64,000 bases of DNA. Origin: Gnetum montanum. Taxonomy: Eukaryota > Streptophyta > Gnetopsida > Gnetales > Gnetaceae. Made by a program: the position numbers and the translations under genes. The stretch is taken from contig MNCI01025533.1 in NCBI GenBank assembly GCA_015680685.1, positions 107,843-171,842 of the forward strand, read 5' to 3'. Numbering within the stretch: the first letter of the stretch is position 1; each line of letters begins with the position of its first letter. Positions 22,446-34,778 of this stretch are shown piece after piece. Under the pieces are notes generated by a model. It had not been told where the DNA came from and searched no databases. It worked only from the letters and a program-made list of their open reading frames with translations.

Positions 22446-23625
22446 TGAAACACCACAAAATTTTAAGCTTGGTACTTCTCTAGCAAAAAGTAGGTCCCTG
22501 GGACCCATGGGCAACCGCTGCTACATTTGGTGTCACACATTGCAACTTTGGGGACCAAAACGCTTAGTTTTCACTAAGTATGCAGTACCAGCGTATACGC
22601 CCAGTGTATATGCCCAGCATCAATAGCATATACGCCCAACACCCATAGCGTATATGCCCAGCGTAGACACCCAACTTACATGCCCGACGTACATGCCTCA
22701 CATGTACGCTCGGCGGGTACGACAAATGTTTATGCCCGACATGGATCTCCAAAGACAGAATGAGGATAGCACCAAAGAGCAAGAATTGAAGTAAGTTGAC
22801 AACCACCAACGTACACTCCCGGCGTATATGCCCAGCCATTGTTGGCGTATACGCCCAGCGTCCATAGCATCTCCACCCAAGTTCACACGCCCCGCATGTC
22901 CAGCGTACATGCCCAGCGTGTACGTCGGCCTGATGTAGCGTATACGCCCGACGTATATGCCCAGTAGATGTAATATGTTATATATTTGTAAATTGTATGC
23001 ACTCGGTCAACGCGCCACATGTCTCCTAACCCGAGTCTAGCGTAACAACCGGTATAAAAACCCCACTTTTCCACTTCATCGAGGTTGGTTGGGGAAGATC
23101 CCAAAGCATATCAGAGACATTTACGCTACGCACCAGAGCTAAAACTCTCTTACGCTAGAAAGCCCTGTACGCCGCGCACACAGTCTCTATGCTTCGCCTA
23201 CTGTGCGAACTAGCCGAGTCATCCTTGCATCCACCGGGGCTTTTCGTCCGCCTTGTGTTCCATCACAACTGCGTTAGACCGGTGCACCGTACTTTGACTC
23301 TGTAATACCATTGTTTACAGTTTACGCTAATTTCTTGCACATTTTTCTATTTACGCTCATTCACATTTACGCCCTGTTCACATTTTTCACACTGTTTACA
23401 CTCTCGTTTACGCCCGTTTACGCCGTTTACGCATAACCTAGCGTATAGCACTTCGGCATACGTGCGAGTAAATCATTGTCTGATCTGCGTGCAGACCACC
23501 CAAGGTACTCTACCTTCATGCATTCCAGCTTGCCCTCAAGTGAAGGTAGGGTCTTCTGTGCATGCCCTACGATCCCATGGTCTCTGTTTCCTTCCAGCCG
23601 GGGACCGACAATTTCGGGCGGTACA
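22446..23625 (+). repeat. 3' LTR of element B
   Basis: 1180 bp, TGAAACACC to GCGGTACA, colinear with 5800-6982. It keeps the CGTATACGCC tract (22590-22960) and the TATA box GGTATAAAAACC at about 23051-23062. GTCTA follows at once and returns to A's RT sequence. Confidence 0.95.
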
Positions 23626-23630
23626 GTCTA
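23626..23630. repeat. Right target-site duplication of element B (GTCTA)
   Basis: The same five bases stand before the 5' LTR at 5795-5799. Removing B and one copy joins A's RT in frame. Confidence 0.95.
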
Positions 23631-24024
23631 GAATTATGTTGTGTTGTATTAGCCTTGGATCTAGTCTCGGCATATCTTCATATGACCATGCAAATACTAT
23701 GACGTTATTCTGGAGCACCTATTTTATATTTTCATGTGCCTTTTGGTCTAGTAAAGAACTAACCTTAATAGTTTTGTTCTCACCTTTATGCGTAACCACA
23801 GGGACCTTGTTGAGGAGGTCTTCAGTTACATCTTCAGCCTCCAGATCTAGTGTGCGCATTGATTGTTCTGGCCAGTCTAGAGACGTTTCCAACGTTGCTA
23901 TGGTTGCATCATTGAGGGAAAGGTTAATTTCTACTAGTGTGAGATCAAATTGTCTAACGATTCCCCCATGTGGGCCTGTTAAGGCTAGGGGTGCAGATAA
24001 AGTTGCGTCCATTTGCCAATTGTC
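23631..24024 (-). pseudogene. pol: RT N-terminal part of element A, separated by insertion of B
   Basis: The minus strand begins behind a splice-acceptor-like TTTGGCAAATTTGCAG and codes for the region matching B's 17503-17890 (LTGPHGG, LEAEDVTED, WSYEDMPRLDP). The remainder of the frame continues at 5794. The segment itself has no stop over more than 100 codons. Confidence 0.9.
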
Positions 24025-24199
24025 CTGCAAATTTGCCAAATATGAAAGTGATTAGGAATATGCTAAGTTAAATGCCGCAATTACTAGCGTATGACACTTG
24101 GTGTAGTTTGAAAAGGTATGGTATCACATTGCCAAGCGTGAAGAGCTAACTGAATTTTGAATACCATGAACAGCCTATAATTAATGTGACCCGATTACG

Positions 24200-24300
24200 A
24201 AGTGATAAGGTGTAGTAGTTTAAGGTCATTTCGAACCGTAATGCATGCAATATCTGCCGCATTAATGCCCTAATCTTCGGGTTCCAACTCATGCTGACAC
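24200..24300 (-). repeat. Iteron(s) between RT and antisense gene (element A)
   Basis: One clear copy, TAGTTTAAGGTCATTTCGAACC, where GGTC faces AACC (a GACC-like arm), plus a weaker one. This is the same position relative to RT and the antisense promoter as in B, C and D. Confidence 0.6.
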
Positions 24301-24352
24301 CAGCGCTTGGGCAAGTCCCGCCTTAACTAGGCATCAAGTCGGTTAGTCTTGC

Positions 24353-24366
24353 ATATTATAAGTAGG
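24353..24366 (+). promoter_or_regulatory. TATA box of the antisense gene in element A
   Basis: ATATTATAAGTAGG lies about 130 bp upstream of the ATG at 24487. Compare CATAAATAGGG in C, TATAAATAGGGG in D and TATATAAAG in B, all at the corresponding place. Confidence 0.65.
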
Positions 24367-24486
24367 CAGTTCTTATCGAAAATAGGCTATTGGCTATTGC
24401 AAATTTGAATTCAGTTGTCACAGAGAGAGAGAGAAAGAACAAAAGATAGCAGTGCGTTATTTGTGAAGGTTTACAGAACTGTAACT

Positions 24487-27400
24487 ATGGCGCCGAAGGT
24501 GAGAGGAAAGAATGCCGAATTGGCAAAAATTGATGAAGTGCAAGGGAGTCTATAGCATGCTTCGCAGGCCTTGGTCGAAGTACAAGATGTTACTCCCCTA
24601 AATCAGTAGGCCATCTCTAACTTATTCGCATTGCATTCGGTGATATATTTTTTTTATTCTTTTGAGTTATCCGCATAAATTAGAGTTTTGGGATATAGAA
24701 CTTGTATTAAAACAAGGGTTTAGATAGCAGTATTGCGTCTATCGCCATTGTCTGAGACAAACCTTGCACTATAGCAAGGGTTTAAGTAATTTTGGCTGCA
24801 TGGCTAAAGCGTAATTTGTAGCTTTCCTAAGCATGCAATGAAATCTAGATTTAGTCTTTTGTCTGATGGTAATGTGTTTATGTTCTGTACAGCATAATGG
24901 TGAAACCTGTCCTAATTGTTTTGGACATAGTCGGGGTTTTGTGTTCTATAAACCCTCCCGCAGCCAATGTTCCTCCCCCTCAAACTCACCTACAAGGGAA
25001 AGAAATATGGTTCCGGAAGGGTGCGCTGGAGTTCTTGCAGGTTTTGTTGCGTAACTACAGCATCATCGTTTGGTCGCATATGCCAGGTGATGTGGCTGCA
25101 GCCATTTTGAAAAATTTGTTAGTCGGTTCCACACAGGGCATTTTGGCTTTCCTGACAGATGGAGCTATTGATACTGGTTGACCTCAAGATCGTAAACTTA
25201 GCGCCAAAGGATTGAGGCATTTAAGTTGGATCTGAGAGATGCCCAGATTTAGCTATTATCATGCCCATAACACTTTGTTCGTAGCCCGTCATGTCTCAAC
25301 CTACTTTCATAATCTACTGGGCACAGTGTATTACTCAGGCGGGTAAGTCATTTTACTTGCGGTGATGTTAATATGTTTTCTAATGTTTGAACTTATAGAG
25401 TGTAGGATAGTAATGCGCTATATGATACAGGTTCTTCATCAACGAAAATGGGTTATTGTGCAAGAATGATACATTGTCTCTGACCGAAAGGGCAATAAAT
25501 GAGTTTACGTCTACTAGCAACGTATGCGTCGGTGTCATGGGGCAAATGGCTTTCGAGATTCTTGAGTATCCCACTCGTTACTCCGATTCTTTCAAGAATT
25601 GTCAGAGCCTTGGATGGTTACATGAGGAATGGACTTTGAACCCACCCCTCACCCTCGCGGACGTGCAAAGGAAGCTTCCTCCATTTCCTTTGCCATTCGA
25701 GCCTGGTAAGATTTCGTCGTTACAATTAGTTACAAGATATTATTGTTTAAAATGTTGTATAACATTATCTTTGCTATCTTGACTTGTGTTATCAGTTAGG
25801 GAATCTCAGGAAGTTACCATCATGATTTCTAGCTGCGAGGCTAATACCCTTCTCTTCCGTTACGGTGACATAAAGGAAGCACAACACTGGCTCGACCACG
25901 CGGCGGCCCCAACTGCATTGGTCACTAAGCTATAAGAGGCAAGGTTGATGCATTTGTTCCTGGCTGTAACCCTTGATGTCCTCGCAAGTGAAATGCTAAC
26001 CCTAGTTAACTCCTTCAGTAAGGGGGCTGAACGTTTTTGCACACACGTGCATAACGTGCATGTGCATTTTGACATTGACACTCAGCTGTTTACTGACCTT
26101 TTCGATGTCCCCTTCAATGGTCTTCCCATAGAAGAAATGTTGAGGAGAAGCCTCAAATGTCAGGAAGAGTTGGAGGAGTGGCTGGGGACTAAGAAGGATA
26201 CTAAGGGGATTCCTTGTGAAAAGATCAAGTTGGAGGTTGCCAAGACCATTTATCCCCTCTTCCGAGCCTGGGCCTTCCCCAGAACACTCTCGTAGGGGAA
26301 GTTTTTCACCATAGAGCCGGCCCGTATCATGCGAGAGGTGATAGAGGAAGGGACCCGATTCGACTGGGTGAGCTATTTCGCCGAAGGGTTACACACTGAA
26401 ATGATCAAGCTCCGCCAAAAGCTCGAGTCCCGTTTTAGTGTGCAATTCACCTTTTTCATAGCTTGCCTTCAGCGTTTTGCTGAATTTTTGGTGGTCCAAA
26501 GGAATGGGGTCTAGGTGCAACAGGACTGAGACCAGTTATCCAAACCCTGGATCTCCCACCTCTTTGGCACTACCTAGTCATAGGATCCTCTGGAGCGAAT
26601 TAGGGAGTCATTTTCTATAACGACTAGGAATGTGGTGACACCTCGAAAATGAGGCTTTGACAGTGTAGGTGGGACCCTTCCCTCTTACACCGGTGATGTG
26701 TTACGGGGTAAGCGCCTGGTGGCAGAAATAGTGGATGCTTTGGTTCAACGTAAAAGGCCTTGTTTAACTGAGGCACCTGTGGAGCTGGCAAGCGGCATAG
26801 GCAGAACTATACAAGTTAGGTTTTAGCGGAGTAGACTTCCATCTGGTAAGCGAGAGGATACAGTAAAAGTTATGGTAATTGTTATATTACACAACTTATT
26901 CAAGATGTTTTGAATTATTTAAGTGTATTATATGGTAGGAACAGGGAGACCTACAGAGCAGTTGATCCCTGGGACAGGGGCTATGGTGTTATGGCATGGG
27001 GAAGGAGCCCCAGTTTTGGAAGAGGAGGCCCCAGTTATTAAAGTAAGTGACGCACAAACCCTTTTGCGCGAAGAGAGAGTGGAGGCGGAGAATGTTGACG
27101 CACTTCCCACTGGGACAAGAAGAGGTAATTAGTCTGTTAAAATTTTTAAGAGATTCTATCATTAGCCAAAATTTTTGACTTAATTATATCATAGATGAAC
27201 GAGGTGATTCTCCGTCCACCATTGTAAGAAGAGTGTGGGCTGAATTCTCCAATAAATTCACCTTTATGGAAGGCGTCTTCGGTGATATGATCGAGTGCCT
27301 AGAACACATTGATCCCGGGGCTGGTATGTTGTAGCTATCGTATGCTTATTTTATTATAAGGTTACAGTGCTTAATTATTTTTGATCTAATATTTGTCATT

Positions 27401-28532
27401 AGGAGCTTGCCTTCGATGGGACTCTACAGAGCCCATTGACCTGGACACCATCAAACCCTCATCGAAAGCAACGGTCATGCCATGCAACATTTACGAAGAA
27501 ATGCGTAAATGTGCGTTACGTTCGACCTGCTCCCTGTGGGAAAGTCAGAATGTCAATGAAGACCTATGGAAGAAGTTGTATAGATCAGAGAAGGAAAGGA
27601 TGTCTCTGACTAAAGAAGTCAGAGACTTAAGGTTGCGATGTGAATTCTTGCAAGCTCGAGGAATGGGTGAAGAGGACTGGCAGACATCTGTGATTGACTA
27701 CGCTTGCTACTAGACCGTAGTCAGAAACAGTGTACAAACCAGTTGTGAATTAGTCGAGCAAAGGATGTAGATGGAGCTCCTGGCCTAGAAGAATCAAGAC
27801 TAGAAGGAATTTTGTGCAAGGGTCCAAGAGTGGGGACAGATGCAGAAAGATCATAAGCATTTGTATTAGCGAGAAAGCATCGCTTATCATCAGTATTATC
27901 AAAATTCTTCCTTTGAAGCTCAATCCTTGCGATTGTTCCTTGATGTCATTGGTGTGTTTGAAGCCTTTGAGAAGTTCCAGGAGCAACTGACGATGAGTGC
28001 ATCCCCGGAAAGAGAAATTACTCTTCCTGGGGGAGAGACCACAGTCCCTACCTTCTTCCCTGAACCACCCTGGTGGACTAGTGTGGAGAAGGGGAAGGTT
28101 AAAGCTGGAACTAATTTGGGGAACGAGGTTTGGTCTGAGTTGATCGAAGACGAGATTATGCAACATTTGTGGGTTGGCTTAGATCAACTCCCCTTTGTTG
28201 CTAATGCAGGGCCATCGCGAGTAAGTTTTAGTGTCATTGAATTTAAATTTTCTGAATTGTCCTATCATGGCTTTTGCTAATATACTTGTTATATGTCGTT
28301 ACAAGAAACGAATGAAGGAGGTGAACAAGATGAGGAGTACGTTCAGGGAGGAGAGCATAATGATGCAGACCATCACCTTGGGGAGCAAGTTTTAGTGGAA
28401 GAACCCTGTGAAGATGATGTTCCTCATGAGGGAATACTTCCTAAAAGGGAGGGCCCGTATGAAGACGATTTGCTAGGCTTGGAAGCAGAGTTAAGGGATA
28501 CGGGAGACAGTGGTGCTAGAGGGGATGTGTAA
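24487..28532 (+). pseudogene. Antisense eight-exon gene of element A
   Basis: Opposite to A's gag-pol. Exons by eye: 24487-24605 (starts MAPKVRGK), 24893-25342, 25431-25705, 25796-26845, 26939-27124, 27195-27323, 27403-28220, 28306-28532. Donors such as GGCGG/GTAAGT and CCTG/GTAAG and acceptors such as GATACAG fit plant splicing, and phases match B where checked. Exon 2 has LIVLDIVGVL, WFRKGALEFL, SIIVWSH and NTLFVARH, resembling plant NIF/FCP1-like HAD proteins with key Asp residues lost. Exon 4 matches B's transposon-protein-like part; exon 7 shares CSLWES and coiled-coil character; exon 8 encodes an acidic tail ending at TAA 28530. In-frame stops at about 24552, 25179, 25933, 26293, 26512 and 27711 and others show that it is a pseudogene. 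Confidence 0.8.
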
Positions 28533-28689
28533 TTATTATTACGCATGATTTTATTTATGAGATGGAACAAAGACAATATGAATTTTGACATGATTAATCA
28601 TAAAATTATCTCTATGGTTTTTAATTTTATGTTTTTATTTATACAAAGTGTATTGAAGGTTTTGGGTAGGTGGCATTATTGTGACTGTT

Positions 28690-28890
28690 AAATGGAGTTT
28701 CTAGTTTAAGGCCATTGCGGGCCGTTACATAGTGTTTGGGTAAAATATAGATGAATTTGCTAGTTTGAGGCCATCCTAGGCCATTAAGTGTTCTTTTTTT
28801 TGCGTAAATATAGAAATCAGATATTTTAGTTTAGGGCCATTTCAACCCTTTACTAGTTTTAGACTATTGCGGGCCATTTGCATATGTCGA
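28690..28890 (-). repeat. Iterons between antisense gene and protease (element A)
   Basis: Four copies of TAGTTTAAGGCCATTGCGGGCC-type sequence within about 190 bp; the GGCC arms are self-complementary across a short spacer. C has near-identical copies at 45605-45665. Confidence 0.8.
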
Positions 28891-29124
28891 AGAGTGCAAT
28901 TGATAAAAGTGTAAATATTTGCATAATTGTATTAATGTAACTAATAAGAGTTAAGAAGCATAAATGGTGTAAACTAGGAAACTTAAATGGCATAATTGAT
29001 AGAGGACATAAATATGTGTATACTAAACAAAACTGACAATCAAAACTGATAAGCATAAATGGCAAAACTAGTGAAAGTATAAAGATGCGCGTAAATATCA
29101 CGCAGGTCAATCGCTAGCCCGTAA

Positions 29125-32100
29125 TTATTTTTTGATAGCTTTTATGTTGAGTGGTGTGTAAGGGTGAGGAGATCTATGAACTGACTCCTTCACATCATCT
29201 TCCTCTCCCTGAAATGGTAGGTCGGCCCAGGCTAGGATGTCATTAGTCATTTCAACTTGCTCGGGAATTTGGACATGGGTTTGTTCTTAGGGCATTTCAA
29301 TTTCTGAACCCCATTCTTCCTTGATGTTATTGATGGATCTAGAAGTTATTTCATCACCATGTATCACTACCTCGCCCCCTGCATAAGGTAGGTGTATCTC
29401 TTGGTGTATCGGTGATAAAACTACCCTCAGTTGGTCTAGCTAGGACCTCCCTAAAATCAGGTTGAAGCCAGGCATCTTCTCGACAACGATAAATGTGGCG
29501 TCTATTGGGAACTGGTCTCCTGCTACAAAATCGATATGTACCATCCCTTTGACTTGAACTCGTGCCCCATTGAACGACTTTAGGCATGATGCCATCGTAG
29601 GACTGATCTGGTCGACCAAGCCCAACTTATCCACTATAGGATAAGGGATGACATTCGTAGCCACACCATCGTCAACGTGCACCCTCCAAATCCGATGTTG
29701 ACCAACCTGGATGGTGATGAACATGGGTTCTGTTGTCACTCAACCTTTCTTAGGATCATCTTTGATGGATTCATCACGAAAGGTCAATGGGGTAGTTTTG
29801 GGTCGCTCAGCGGTGGGGGGAAACATGACAGCATGTATCACTTCCTTTTCCACTGGTAAGATTTCATCCACAGGTATGGATGTCAGCATGCGGACCATAG
29901 CCTCACGGTGCTTTTGAAACGTCATAAGTAAGTCATAGAGGCTCAATGTTGTGTTCTTCTTTTCTAGAGCCTACTTGGCTTGCGTAAATGCGTTGAGGAG
30001 GTCCCGCTCTCGGCTGGGTTGCTTGTCTCCTCTTTCTTCTTCCATTCACCCTAAGAGACGAATTTCCTGAGGCGGAATAGTGTCGGTCAGAGGGTTGTAT
30101 TTATTTCTGTTGAGGGGAGGTGGCTGTGTTTCTGTACCTTTGTCTTGCCTAGGAGGTGCAGGCGAAGGTATGGAAGCTAGGGGCCTGGGCTTAGCAAACC
30201 CTAACGTAGAGCGGTCTTTGGTTGCGTTAATTGGTGCATCTCCTTCCCTTTTTTTGTTAGATGGTAGTTGATGGTTTTGGTTAGAGGCTCGCCCTTGTGT
30301 AAAATGGGCAGCTAGTGGTTTTTGTATCCTAAGGGTAAAAGGCACCTTAGGAGCAGGCGTGGGCATGGCTGCGGCTTTATTGTTAATGTGAGACTGAGTT
30401 ATAGTTTGAGAGGGCATCTGAATAACAAAGGGTGGCCTCGAGGCGCTGCTAACTGCCGGTGAAGAACTCACCCCCTAGGCTGAATTGATAGGTACACGTA
30501 ACACAAAGGGTTGCTTAGGTAGTACCTTCCCTTCACTGTCCGTACTTAACATGTTGATGGTGTACATTGTTTATTTGTGTTTAATGGGTCTTTGTACACA
30601 TGCATCGCCTGGTTTTCGGGACGTGTTGGACTACTGCTGTCTAATGTCAAAGAACCATCATCAATCATGCGGTGAATATCATCCTTCAACGCCCAGCAGT
30701 AATCGGTGTCATGACCACACAACTAGTGGTAGTCACAAAAATGGTCCAACCTAAAAGACTTAGGGACTGGTGGTTCGTTGGGTAGAGCTAAAGAAGGGTT
30801 CTTCAGCAATTCACAATGACACCTATGACACTACAGAGCTTCTTTAGATATTTTTTTGTTTTGAATATATCCTACTCCTAATCATTGTTTCAGTAGTTTT
30901 TTGAATGCTTTATAGGCAGGGCTGTATATTTTGAATGATCTTTACGCTTGAAGTTTGGTTTTAATTGTAAGGGCTTTTCAGGGGCAAGTGCTTCTTGGCC
31001 AATGCTGCTTGTACTAGCCGTGGTCTCAGTAGGCACTGTGGGTGCCTTCTTGTTATTCTTGTTTTTGGCACCCTCGACCAGTGCAGCTACCTCATCATTG
31101 TTGTTTTACCTTTGTCTTTACCCTTATTTTTGGCATTCTTATAGTCCACATACGTTGGGTCTTTGCTAGCCTCCGCAACATCTAGGATGCTCTTAGTTTG
31201 TGTGAAGGCTTGACTCAGGGAGCGAGGGGCAAGGTAGTATAGTTTAGACTTAATGAAGTCGTTAACTACTCCTTTGAAAATAGCCAACAAATGGGCTTCT
31301 GCAATAGGCTCACAGATTTCATTCAGAGTAGCACTCCATCATTGTATAAACTTCTGGACTGGCTCGAGCGGGTCTTGTTTCACTCCCATAAGTTGATCTA
31401 ACGTGACTTCCAGCTTTATATTGTATTTAAACCGAGTCACAAATTGTGTTAGAAGCTCTTCCAATTTTGATATGGAAGAGCAAGGGAGTGCTCGATACCA
31501 GTCCAAGCCCTTACCTGCTAGAGACATTTCAAAGACATGGATAATCGTATGGGGCCATTGTTGTAGTAGCAAGGATTCAGACCTAAAGGTAACGAGATGA
31601 GCATTAGAATCACCTTCCCCATTGTATTTAGTAAAATGGGGCAATTACATCCCTGGAGGCAACAACAGCATGGGGACTACTGGGCTGATGGGGTCATCAT
31701 GGTAGAAGTCCATAACCTGTATTGTATCAGAGCTAGCAACTTTAAGGCGCTTAACTTCCTCGGTGAGGGTCTGAATAAGCAAAAAATCTTGATCCAGACC
31801 TGTTAATTACGAAGTTGGCACTGGAGGAGTAGGGGGTTAAACTGAAAGAGTAGTACTGGGCAATGGAAAGGGAGCAATAGCTTGGCTGACAAAAGGCATG
31901 ACGAGGACTGTCCCCACGGACGGAGCTGCCTGTGACACCCACCACCCGACAGGCTGTGTGGAAAAATTGGCCATCGCCGGATGTGTAGGATGGAAGGTGT
32001 AAGGAGGTTGTGCAATTGCTTGCAGGACATGTGTGGTAGATGCAACCAAGGGTTGCACACCATAGAACGCAGATTGATTGTGTTGTGCAATAGGCATGAT

Positions 32101-32934
32101 CCACTGACCAGCCATAGGTTGTTGAACAAATCGCTGCGATTGAATGGTGGTTGTGATCTATTGCCTTGTAATGGGCTACGACGATAAGGTTTGCACTGGA
32201 TTTTACATCGAGCGGGTTATAGGCGTGGTATGGACCTACACTTGGGGAATGAAATGGGGGGTAGTAGACATAGGTATCACTGACAGAATACTGATTACAT
32301 GTGGCAAGGGGATTACTCCCACGTTGTTTTGAGGTGGCATTTGTACCTGCAAGACTGAGGATTGCATGGTGGCCTACATAATGATGGGAATATGCGTTTG
32401 GGTGGTCATGATTGGGTTGAGATGGGCAGCTTCTCTGGTGAGAGGATTAAATAGGAGATTCACATATGTATGGGGGTCGAGGGTATGGTAAGAATCTGCG
32501 TGTTCAGACTGAGCTGCGAATTCATCTTCTTCCTCCTTGTTTTGAGGCTCTAGAATAGACTCTGTAGTCTGATTCTTAGTCATAACCAGTTGGGACAAGA
32601 GTTCATGATAATGATCGGTAAGGGAGATGATGTCATATGCAGTAGGGGTGAAGTCTTGACCCCCTTTGTGGATCATCTTGTAATTCCATTTTCCCTCCAT
32701 CTCAGCTCGGCTAAGGGCAAGCTTTGCCTGGATCTTGACGCAAATGAAATTATACTCTTCAGGAGTCAAGATGCTGAGTGAAGGATCCTTGCCCTATAAT
32801 CCCAATGAACGACATGATGGTCCCTAAGGTCCCGTCACACCAAAAGCTAATTCGGGAATGGTGATGGGATTTATGGTTGTGGCACCCAAGTCAGTGGCGA
32901 TCATAGCGGCAGTGGTTGTATGTGTAGAATCCAT
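29125..32934 (-). pseudogene. gag-pro: Gag-protease pseudogene of element A
   Basis: Start ATG at 32934-32932 (MDSTHTTTAA), end TAA at 29127-29125 after a lysine-rich stretch like that of B. The N-terminal region (32769-32374) has EEYNFICVKIQ and EDEFAAQSEHADSYHTL, shared with B. The gag core is at about 31644-31087 (TKYNGEGDSNAHLVTF), the modified knuckle (C-X2-H-X4-H-X4-C) near 30750-30690, and the protease at 29946-29300 with VDDGVATNV and FNLILGRS. Stops and frameshifts are scattered throughout. The sense order gag, PR, then antisense gene, then RT is the same as in B and C. Confidence 0.9.
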
Positions 32935-33158
32935 CTCTTAGATAGATCGATAACAACAAATGAAAATATTTAAAAGGTGATGGCAAAATGAAATCATGAT
33001 TTGCCTTTCTACCTTGTAGGATTCCAAAGGAATCGTTACTATGACCAATCTACACCACACGAGTTTGTAAACTTCCCTAGAGGTATTACGTCTACGTTAT
33101 GTGAACGTGGGTATAGATTGCTTACAGGGTTACCCATAAAATATGCATCGGAGGTTCA
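32935..33158 (-). other. Leader of element A with a single repeat unit
   Basis: The short leader between PBS and the gag start contains one copy (near 33024-33060, with CCAAAGGAATCGTTAC) of the unit that is repeated six times in the leader of C (49640-50541). Confidence 0.65.
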
Positions 33159-33177
33159 GGCCCTCCTTCTAGCACTA
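33159..33177 (-). other. Primer-binding site of element A
   Basis: The minus strand reads TAGTGCTAGAAGGAGGGCC, differing from B's TGGCGCTAGAAGGAGGGCC at two positions, just inside the 5' LTR end. The TGG start has decayed to TAG. Confidence 0.8.
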
Positions 33178-33183
33178 GAAAAC

Positions 33184-34778
33184 TGTAACGATGGAAAACA
33201 TCGGTCGCTGGAAATACCAAGCGAAGATCCATGTACACAGTCTTAACCACGGATCCGTGCGAGGGCCATGCTGGAGAAAACGGACCCGAGGTACCCTGAA
33301 TGATCTTGTCGATCAGACAGGGGCTTATTTAATCAGTAAATTATCGAATATCATGATAGTATATATTTTATATTTATATTTCACGAAATGAATTAATTCG
33401 GTGAATCGTAGAAGGAATAGAAAACAATGTAAAGAGATTGAAATACCGATAACGTCAACGCGACAAGGAAGATCAGATTTAGGAAATATGCATAATTCCA
33501 AGATCTATGATTTGACTCAAAAGCTGAATATATTGCATACAACGTTCTAATGGTAGACTTCTCTTATCTTTGTGCGAAGCATACACGAAACAATAAAAAA
33601 AACTATTTAAAAGGGAGAACATAATGAAGGTTGATCTACCTCGTAAGCCAAAAGATGAATGCAAGGAAGGTCAAGCCTGGATGTCTATCGATCAACTATT
33701 TCTGATAAATAAACCTTGCCAATCGTACCAGATGATCTCTCGATCTTTGATCTGCTCCTTTTTCCCTCGGTAATCTTTGCTTAAAGTTACTAATGATCTC
33801 CAATGAAGAGGATAATGTTTTCGCCAAGAAGACTGATCGCTCCTGTTGCCAATGCTTAAACAATGCCTTATGTCTTTCAAAAGAAGAAAAATCCCCTCTT
33901 TCCTCTCTCCTCCTCCGCCAACTGGAGTATTTATAAGTTTAGCATCATGTGGGAAGATACAGCCCTGATGACACATGTCTCGAACTTTCAAAACACCGTT
34001 GACTTGACAATTTTTATGTTAAAGCTGGTCATGCCGCATTATGTTTTGGTGGCAGGGTGAAGTATGTTGTAAACCACTCCTGCTGAAGATGCCTCGTGAT
34101 TACGCTGCGATATGCTGATAAGTGTATTGCTGCGTATGGATAGCAGGTGCATGTCTGGTACTGCCTTAGCTGACTTTACACTGTATTACACTTGTTTACG
34201 CTGCATAGCATGGAAGAGCGTAATGGACCATAAAAGTAGTTAACTCAAGCTGCTTTGTGCTTATTTACACTGCAAAACGTAATGAAGCGTAAAAATAGTC
34301 AACCTCACAATAAGGTACGCTTGTTTACGCTTCATAGCGTAATAAGCGTAAAGCAATCAATCTGCAAAAAAAAAGTCAATCTGCTGTGCTCCTTTGGACT
34401 TTGACTTTGACTTCCTCGAAGCTCATTACGCTGCTCTGCGTAATGGAGTGTAAATTCAGTCCTGAACAAAAGACTTGGTGGAATATGTGACAAATTGTAG
34501 TCCGCTGCTTAGGCCTCAAACTTTGTCGTATTTGCCAAAGTAAGCTACCTTCCAATATTGCGCTGCATTAAGCAGAATTACGCCGAGCGACATCACGCTA
34601 TGTTGCGTAATGTGGCGTAAAGAGAGAAAACAAAACAAAGTTAGAATTTTTAAGAAACTTGGAGACTTGATGTTACATGCCGCTTTACCTTGTTCTGTCT
34701 TCTAGATTTCTGCTGTAAACTTTCACCTGAATCGTGAATCTTCGCCCTAGGCCGACTCGCAATTTTCACGGTGTTTCA
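33184..34778 (-). repeat. 5' LTR of element A
   Basis: 1595 bp. On the plus strand it starts TGTAACGATGG and ends GTGTTTCA, so the element strand begins TGAAACAC and ends TTACA. Its right 979 bases match 1-979. A TATA-like TATAAATAC is on the minus strand near 33926-33935. The sequence next to the right end (34779 on) is internal LTR sequence of C. Confidence 0.92.

Larger units (their letters stand above)
5800..23625 (+). mobile_element. Element B: complete Tat/Ogre-like Ty3/gypsy retrotransposon with antisense gene
   Basis: B is complete, 17.8 kb, plus strand: 5' LTR 5800-6982, PBS 6988-7006, leader with minisatellite, gag-PR 7723-11907, iterons, opposite-strand eight-exon gene 16861-12412, iterons, RT-RH-aRH-INT 17503-20910, iteron array, PPT 22433-22445, 3' LTR 22446-23625. 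It is flanked by the 5-bp duplication GTCTA. It is inserted in inverse orientation into the RT of A and, from the nesting, is the youngest element here. Pol and gag-PR carry many stops, so it cannot move by itself. Confidence 0.97.
1..34778 (-). mobile_element. Element A: Tat/Ogre-like Ty3/gypsy LTR retrotransposon, interrupted by element B
   Basis: Reading the minus strand from the right, the order is 5' LTR (33184-34778), PBS, gag-PR (32934-29125), an opposite-strand spliced gene (24487-28532), RT start (24024-23631), then the rest of RT, both RNase H domains and integrase (5794-2714), 3' non-coding DNA, PPT and 3' LTR (from 979 off the left edge). B (5800-23625) splits the RT; joining 23631 to 5794 restores a continuous RT frame. 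Without B the element is about 17 kb plus the missing part of the 3' LTR. Its right end abuts the interior of C's 3' LTR, so A inserted into C. Every sense frame carries stops, so the copy is dead. Confidence 0.9.

Noticed and set aside
24487-28532. The antisense gene read as an ordinary host gene into which elements inserted
   Set aside because: The same gene sits at the same place in A, B and C with conserved flanking modules, so it travels with the element.
31751-32129. Several overlapping minus-strand frames of about 100 codons
   Set aside because: They are frame fragments of A's Pro/Gln-rich gag region, already covered by the gag-PR pseudogene.
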